Assembly: GCA_014634225.1 (NCBI GenBank)
Contig: BLFN01000196.1
Span: 6,577,344-6,589,843, forward strand
DNA: 12,500 nt
Source of the DNA: Acropora yongei
Taxonomy: Eukaryota > Cnidaria > Anthozoa > Scleractinia > Acroporidae
Direction: 5' to 3'
The notes beneath the pieces are model-generated. The model made no database searches. It worked only from the letters and a program-made list of their open reading frames with translations, and had not been told where the DNA came from. Positions 8,265-12,500 of this stretch are shown in pieces (the stretch's first letter is position 1; each line of letters begins with the position of its first letter). A program made the position numbers and the translations under genes.

Positions 8265-8564
8265 ACTAGCCTAGTTAGTGATGAAGAAGCTGTGGTTTTG
8301 GTCCGCAATTGACATGAATTTGATCGAAGCCTTGTTAAGGAATAGGCATTGCCGTCAGGTGAAGTAGTCCTCATTCCTCTAAAAATAGTTCAAATCGCAT
8401 TAAACGTGAAAAGAAAACAGAAAGGTACGGAATTAGACTTGTTGTTTCAAAACTTGTTTAGTTATGTTTGTTCTATTCCTAGAAGCACTGAAAAGGAACA
8501 ACAAAAGATAACAAACTCGCACGATCAAAAATAATGAGTGGAGGAGCAGATTTTTAAATAACTT

Positions 8565-8592
8565 CGTTCCCAGGGTCCTCTCTCTGGGAGCG
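8565..8592. repeat. Short hairpin CGTTCCCAG / CTGGGAGCG
   Basis: Nine-base arms with one mismatch around a 10-base loop. There is no associated T-tract or gene, so it is not a terminator. It may be the edge of an interspersed repeat. Confidence 0.4.
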
Positions 8593-11267
8593 AGATTGAT
8601 TTTTGAAGAGAAATTGATATGTGACATTAAAAAAAAACTAATGTAAAGTTCAAATATGACGTAAACTGCGGGGTAGTGTGCACGTGTCATAGGCACGGGG
8701 CTGTTCTTATGTTCGACAGGCGAGTGAGACGACTGCAGAAATCGCTACTAAGCGTGACCATAAGTCAGGAAAACTAAGACTGTGTACACAAGGAAAAATC
8801 TGAGTACGTTATCCTAAACATTGGAAACTCGAACATCGTTATCGGGGACCAGAGATATTGTGCCTGTTGACGCTGGAAAAGGTAATATCTTAATTAAAGA
8901 CAAACAATAAACAGTAAGCTAATCCATACATACAACAGCTAACCCACGAATTCAAGTGTTTGGAGTTGATGATGATCGCTTGTGCTTTTCGTTGACTTAG
9001 ACGTAAAGTTAAAGAGTTGTAGAACCAAAATCGATTGAAAGATGTTACGAGGAAACTATACGAGATGTCTCCTCAGCTACGCTCAATTGTTTAATGAAGT
9101 GCACGGAAAATTAAGTATAAAGCTGACTTTCCGTTAGTCACGATAGATTTCACGCCAACTGATTTATTTGCGGAAAATTCCAAGTGTTGATGGAGACTGT
9201 CTCTTTCCTCGCCTATCGTGCTTTTGATGTTTTGGGGAAGTTGGGAATTGGACAAGTATTGTCTGTTTGTGTTCTGGTTAGAGCGTCGGTCTGTTTTGGA
9301 ACTTCGGTTAACTAAAGCTAGCGTAACAATGTCGTGCCGAGAAATGCACGGTGGAAGTTTTACTGTGAGTCTTTATCACACTATTCTTCAGTCCACGACG
9401 AAATAGACTTCATACTGTCGATGGGCTTTGCATGTGGATTTTGGCTTGAGCGCAAGAGGTCTCAAAAAATACCTTGAACTCACTACTAATGGGTGTATCA
9501 TTAACTCCATTGCTCTCAAACGGATGGCGCCATTGTCATGAACCCTCAATAGTTAATAAAATTACCGGTAAGAGCAAGGAACAAAACCTAAATCCATTAG
9601 TATACAATGTTGAGATAATGAATTTGGCGCCTAAACAAAGGCCAGCCTCGATAGTTCTACCATTTGTAGAGCGATACACGGAACACACTGAGACGTGGTA
9701 TCCAAATAAAGAACACACTTCAAACCAGAGGCATGAACCATGCAGTTAATTATCATGATAGTTTTAAACTAAAACGTCTTGTCTGTTTGGGTAGGAGGCA
9801 TCTGATTTTCGTGACATCTTAATATCCGGTGTGATTTTTAATGAGATATAAACTCCGCACTTGATTGTTTACACTGGGTGAAATCGACCCGCTTCTGTCA
9901 TCTCGCATATACAAATCGCTGATTACATTTGTCAGCGATGATATTTTATTTGTTTAAGGAGCTGGGTGTCACACGGTGATGATGATAGCTATTTTATTTC
10001 TTATGTCATTTGAAAGGGGTGTGCTATTTCTACATTTCCGCTGCCGGTGATACTCGCTTGTATGAAAGCCGGAAAATCCGTCCTATTTTATACAATGGTA
10101 TACAATAAGTTAAAATGAAGGTTTGTAAGTCTATTTCCCATCGATAGAATATTATCCGACCAATATCTAATTAGGTCAGACTTCAAGGAACTTATCTCCT
10201 GGATTCACAGAGTGGTGCTCTCGTCTAACCAAGAGCTTTTGAAATTCATTTAGGTTTTACCCTTAACTTCCCACGAAAACTAAAAGAAAATTTTCCGTTG
10301 GAATTCAAATCATGCCATGATGTGACACAAAGAAAATTGTTTTATATTTGGAAGAAAAGTGCAAAAAAACAGCAAAATTGTAAAGCACCACAGGAATCGA
10401 TACCGTGATTGAGTGCATAGCGCAAAAAATGTTTTGACATTTTTGGGGATGTACATTTGCTAGATTCGACAATTAAACTATAATGTTTTGCCAAGCTACA
10501 TGATCCCATCCATTTTTTTTTAACTAAAGGAAAACGCAGGCAGTTTGAACATCGATCTTGAACAAATCTAAACGATATGGTTGAGGTAGTTAATTCTCAA
10601 TTGTTTCCTAATACCTTATATTAGCTTTCACGAAAGGCGGTTCTTTTTTTTGTTGTACAATCTCTCATTTTTTGTTGAGATTATTTTAAATTCTAGGTTT
10701 AAAGAACGACACCAGAATTTCAACGCTGACGAGGCTGAACTGTCAAATTGGCCCTGACACTTGCTCAAAATAATCATAATTAAGATGAAATTATTCTAAT
10801 CTGAAACTCGATGAAATAAGTGGCATCCAGTCCAAAATGGCAAGCGACATTTATAATGTTCATAAAAATGTTAATTTCTTCGTCATTCGGTGTTCAAGGC
10901 GAGCTAATGTAACTCTTCAATGCAACATTTTCCTCTGCAAGTGATAAATAACTAAACAAAAATAGTTAGCGACAATCGGGCGTTTGTGCTAGAAAGACAA
11001 AGAGTCTTTGAACAAAAGCAAACTTTAGACCAATGAGATTGATTGATGCCACAGGAGAGCGACAGAAAGATAATAGTGTTTCCACAACATTAGCATTTTG
11101 AAGGAATAATGCGTACTTGAAATACAATAGTTGGGATCTAATTTGAGTAAATGACGTGAATTCAGCAAGTAGAAACAACTGAAATGAAATAATTCCTTGT
11201 TTGTTTTTTGGCAACGTCGTACAATTGCACATACGCAGCAAGCAGCAAAGAATTGCGTGTCAACTTC

Positions 11268-11288
11268 ATTGGTCGTGATTGGCGCCAA
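11268..11288 (+). promoter_or_regulatory. CCAAT boxes and E2F-like palindrome
   Basis: Two ATTGG motifs (inverted CCAAT) begin at 11268 and 11278. The second overlaps the perfect palindrome TTGGCGCCAA (11279-11288), which matches the E2F/DP core. The cluster lies about 110 bp before the Kozak/YY1-like ATG at 11396 and about 145 bp before a good splice donor. This placement fits the proximal promoter of the right-edge gene. A weak TATA-like ATAAATA sits at 11380-11386. Confidence 0.45.
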
Positions 11289-11395
11289 CTAGACAAGTGA
11301 AATCTATACTCAGTTATCATCTCAACGATCGGTTTAGTAACTTTATACTCAAGCATTTGCAAGTTCACTCTAGACGCAGATAAATATTGACCGCC

Positions 11396-11407
11396 ATGGG
11401 TGACTAA
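11396..11407 (+). promoter_or_regulatory. Minimal upstream ORF (Met-Gly-Asp-stop) in an ideal Kozak/YY1-like context
   Basis: CCGCCATGGG at 11391-11400 is a textbook start context, yet the frame is ATG-GGT-GAC-TAA. If transcription starts upstream of 11396, ribosomes would translate three codons and must reinitiate about 90 nt downstream, in the spliced transcript, at 11632. The same bases contain the YY1 core CCGCCAT, so the match may be a promoter element near the start site and not a translated one. Confidence 0.4.
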
Positions 11408-11433
11408 ATTCTATCTTAACTAAACATATCCAG

Positions 11434-11567
11434 GTAAGCTCTTTCTCGCCCTGCATCACATTCTAACAAGCCAGTCTATCGGCTTTCAGGGCCGGAATGG
11501 GGGCTGACATTTGTATTGACAAATCATTAAGCGAATTTTAATCGGGTGTCATCATTACCTCCCACAG
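11434..11567 (+). other. Probable 5'UTR intron (134 bp) of the right-edge gene
   Basis: A strong donor, CAG|GTAAGC (11431-11439), and an acceptor, ATTACCTCCCACAG (ending 11567), bracket 134 bp. The upstream exon in the matching frame has TAA at 11417-11419. Coding therefore cannot enter from it, and the ATG at 11632 is the first start in the following exon. Confidence 0.5.
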
Positions 11568-11631
11568 GTTTTTGTACAAATCCAAGAAAGACTTGAAATC
11601 CTTTGTCGTCGTCCAGAAGTCAAAGTTGAAA

Positions 11632-12500
11632 ATGGCCTCTTCGCGGAAGGATAGCCCTTCTAACGCAAACATATCGACTAGTGTTAGGGCAAAGCTACAA
11701 AAATGGATTGGAAAGGCCAACAAGACAGTTCGCGAAAAACGCATTGCTCAAGAAATATCTGCGGAAATTGTGGAATCCAATCCATTAAACGAAGATGCCA
11801 CAAATACGCTTTCTCCGCAACACTCGCGGTCGCGAAGCTCGCCAATACCAATGCGGAGCAAGGAAAAGACGATCAAAAAGTCCAGAAAATGGTCTGTGAA
11901 TTTTTCTACTAGTGACACACTAAAAGAGGACATCGCGCGTGAGAACGAAAAAAATCATTCTTACTCAAAGAATGAAATTCCACATGTTTTTATAACTCCA
12001 AGTGTGCAATTGGATGAGTCACCAATTGTTCTCAGCGATGTCCAAGAACTGCAAAACCAGAAAAGTAAGAAAGAAACAGTTGTGAAGGAGCAGACTTGTA
12101 GTGTTGGAGAGAACGCGACAGAGGTAAACGATTCAGTGTCGATTAACGGTACGGATGGCCTTAAAATCGTTCAAGAGGTTCCTGGGTCGAATGCAAGCGA
12201 AAAGGGTAAGGTGTTTGCCCGAGGCAGATCCCAAACGTCGCTTGATCTATGTGAACTAAATGAAACAGCCGAGAACGGGAGAATGATTTCTGCTGTCAGC
12301 CTGGACAGTATTCCTACAAACGTTCAACAGTTATCGGGGCAAATCCAGTCTCGACTGCAAATATGGGTGGAGCGGGCATCGTACCTTGCATCCCAGAGTA
12401 ATCGTCGACAAAGTGAAGAATCTGCAAGTTCGACTGACGACGGCTCTAACACTCCCAATAGTTCTCAACCGCTTTCTGTTGGATCAGAGAACTACGATCA
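11632..12500 (+). CDS. Unrecognised Ser-rich protein, N-terminal 289 residues, runs off the right edge
   Basis: The frame is open from 11632 to the window end without a stop (289 codons plus two bases), far longer than chance allows here. The chosen ATG has A at -3 and G at +4 (AAAATGG) and is the first ATG after the acceptor at 11567. The frame is open back to 11542 with no earlier ATG. The protein is hydrophilic and rich in Ser, Lys, Glu and Asn, with no signal peptide or membrane segment. A basic Ser-rich patch (RSRSSP, residues about 66-71, to KKSRKWS, about 82-88) and RGRSQTSLDL (about 197-206) look like kinase targets. A short motif recurs: VRAKLQKWIGKA (18-29) and IQSRLQIWVERA (238-249), spaced by mostly disordered sequence. 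This suggests a cytoplasmic scaffold or regulator, but I recognise no family and assign no function. The upstream promoter-like cluster and 5'UTR intron support this as the gene's true N-terminus. Confidence 0.85.
   Translation, partial: MASSRKDSPSNANISTSVRAKLQKWIGKANKTVREKRIAQEISAEIVESNPLNEDATNTLSPQHSRSRSSPIPMRSKEKTIKKSRKWSVNFSTSDTLKEDIARENEKNHSYSKNEIPHVFITPSVQLDESPIVLSDVQELQNQKSKKETVVKEQTCSVGENATEVNDSVSINGTDGLKIVQEVPGSNASEKGKVFARGRSQTSLDLCELNETAENGRMISAVSLDSIPTNVQQLSGQIQSRLQIWVERASYLASQSNRRQSEESASSTDDGSNTPNSSQPLSVGSENYD

Larger units (their letters stand above)
7425..11259. other. Gene-free spacer
   Basis: About 3.8 kb with no exon I can defend. The minus-strand frame at 7730-8023 (97 codons) is the most protein-like in composition but shows no motif or convincing splice sites. 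The plus frame at 9474-9749 and others are also unsupported. Two small inverted repeats at 8187-8264 and 8565-8592 may be fragments of interspersed elements. The rest shows only scattered A/T runs. Confidence 0.55.

Noticed and set aside
11538..11744. Minus-strand ORF opposite the right-edge gene
   Set aside because: Antisense shadow of the long plus-strand frame, which has a strong start context and continues to the window edge.

Overview
The window looks like animal nuclear DNA. Genes are split by introns with GT...AG boundaries, coding density is very low, the DNA is AT-rich, and several short inverted-repeat and tandem-repeat elements lie between genes. The one recognisable gene is the katanin-like AAA ATPase KATNAL2. 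A cnidarian such as a stony coral would fit the compact introns and the repeat style, but that placement is an inference; the sequence itself only supports 'metazoan'. There is no bacterial, phage, CRISPR or rRNA signal.

Layout. Bases 214-2515 (+) hold the last three coding exons of KATNAL2, with introns of 1,311 and 564 bp. They encode the end of the AAA domain and the C-terminal Vps4-type tail, and upstream exons lie outside the window. The first of these introns carries a 133-bp hairpin element. About 235 bp past the KATNAL2 stop there is a possible second promoter and gene start: paired CCAAT boxes in a dyad, then an ATG in a near-perfect TISU/YY1 context at 2750. Its short ORF is not recognised and may be only a first exon. 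Bases 3017-3576 form a foldback element with ~130-bp inverted arms and a 23-24-bp minisatellite expanded on one arm only.

Bases 3577-11260 are essentially gene-free. They contain a fresh three-copy 121-bp tandem repeat (4819-5174), a TTG microsatellite, a 149-bp MITE-like inverted repeat (7276-7424), and smaller hairpins. Around 11268-11433 there is a promoter-like block with two inverted CCAAT boxes, an E2F-like palindrome and a YY1-like/Kozak ATG. A probable 134-bp 5'UTR intron follows, then a long open coding exon from 11632 that runs off the right edge. This second solid gene encodes at least 289 residues of a Ser-rich, mostly disordered protein I do not recognise; it contains a short LQxW motif twice.

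The two main genes are on the same strand and show no evident functional link. Nothing here amounts to a new multi-gene system. The most notable items are the asymmetric foldback/minisatellite, the TISU-like start, and the unrecognised right-edge protein with its minimal upstream ORF.
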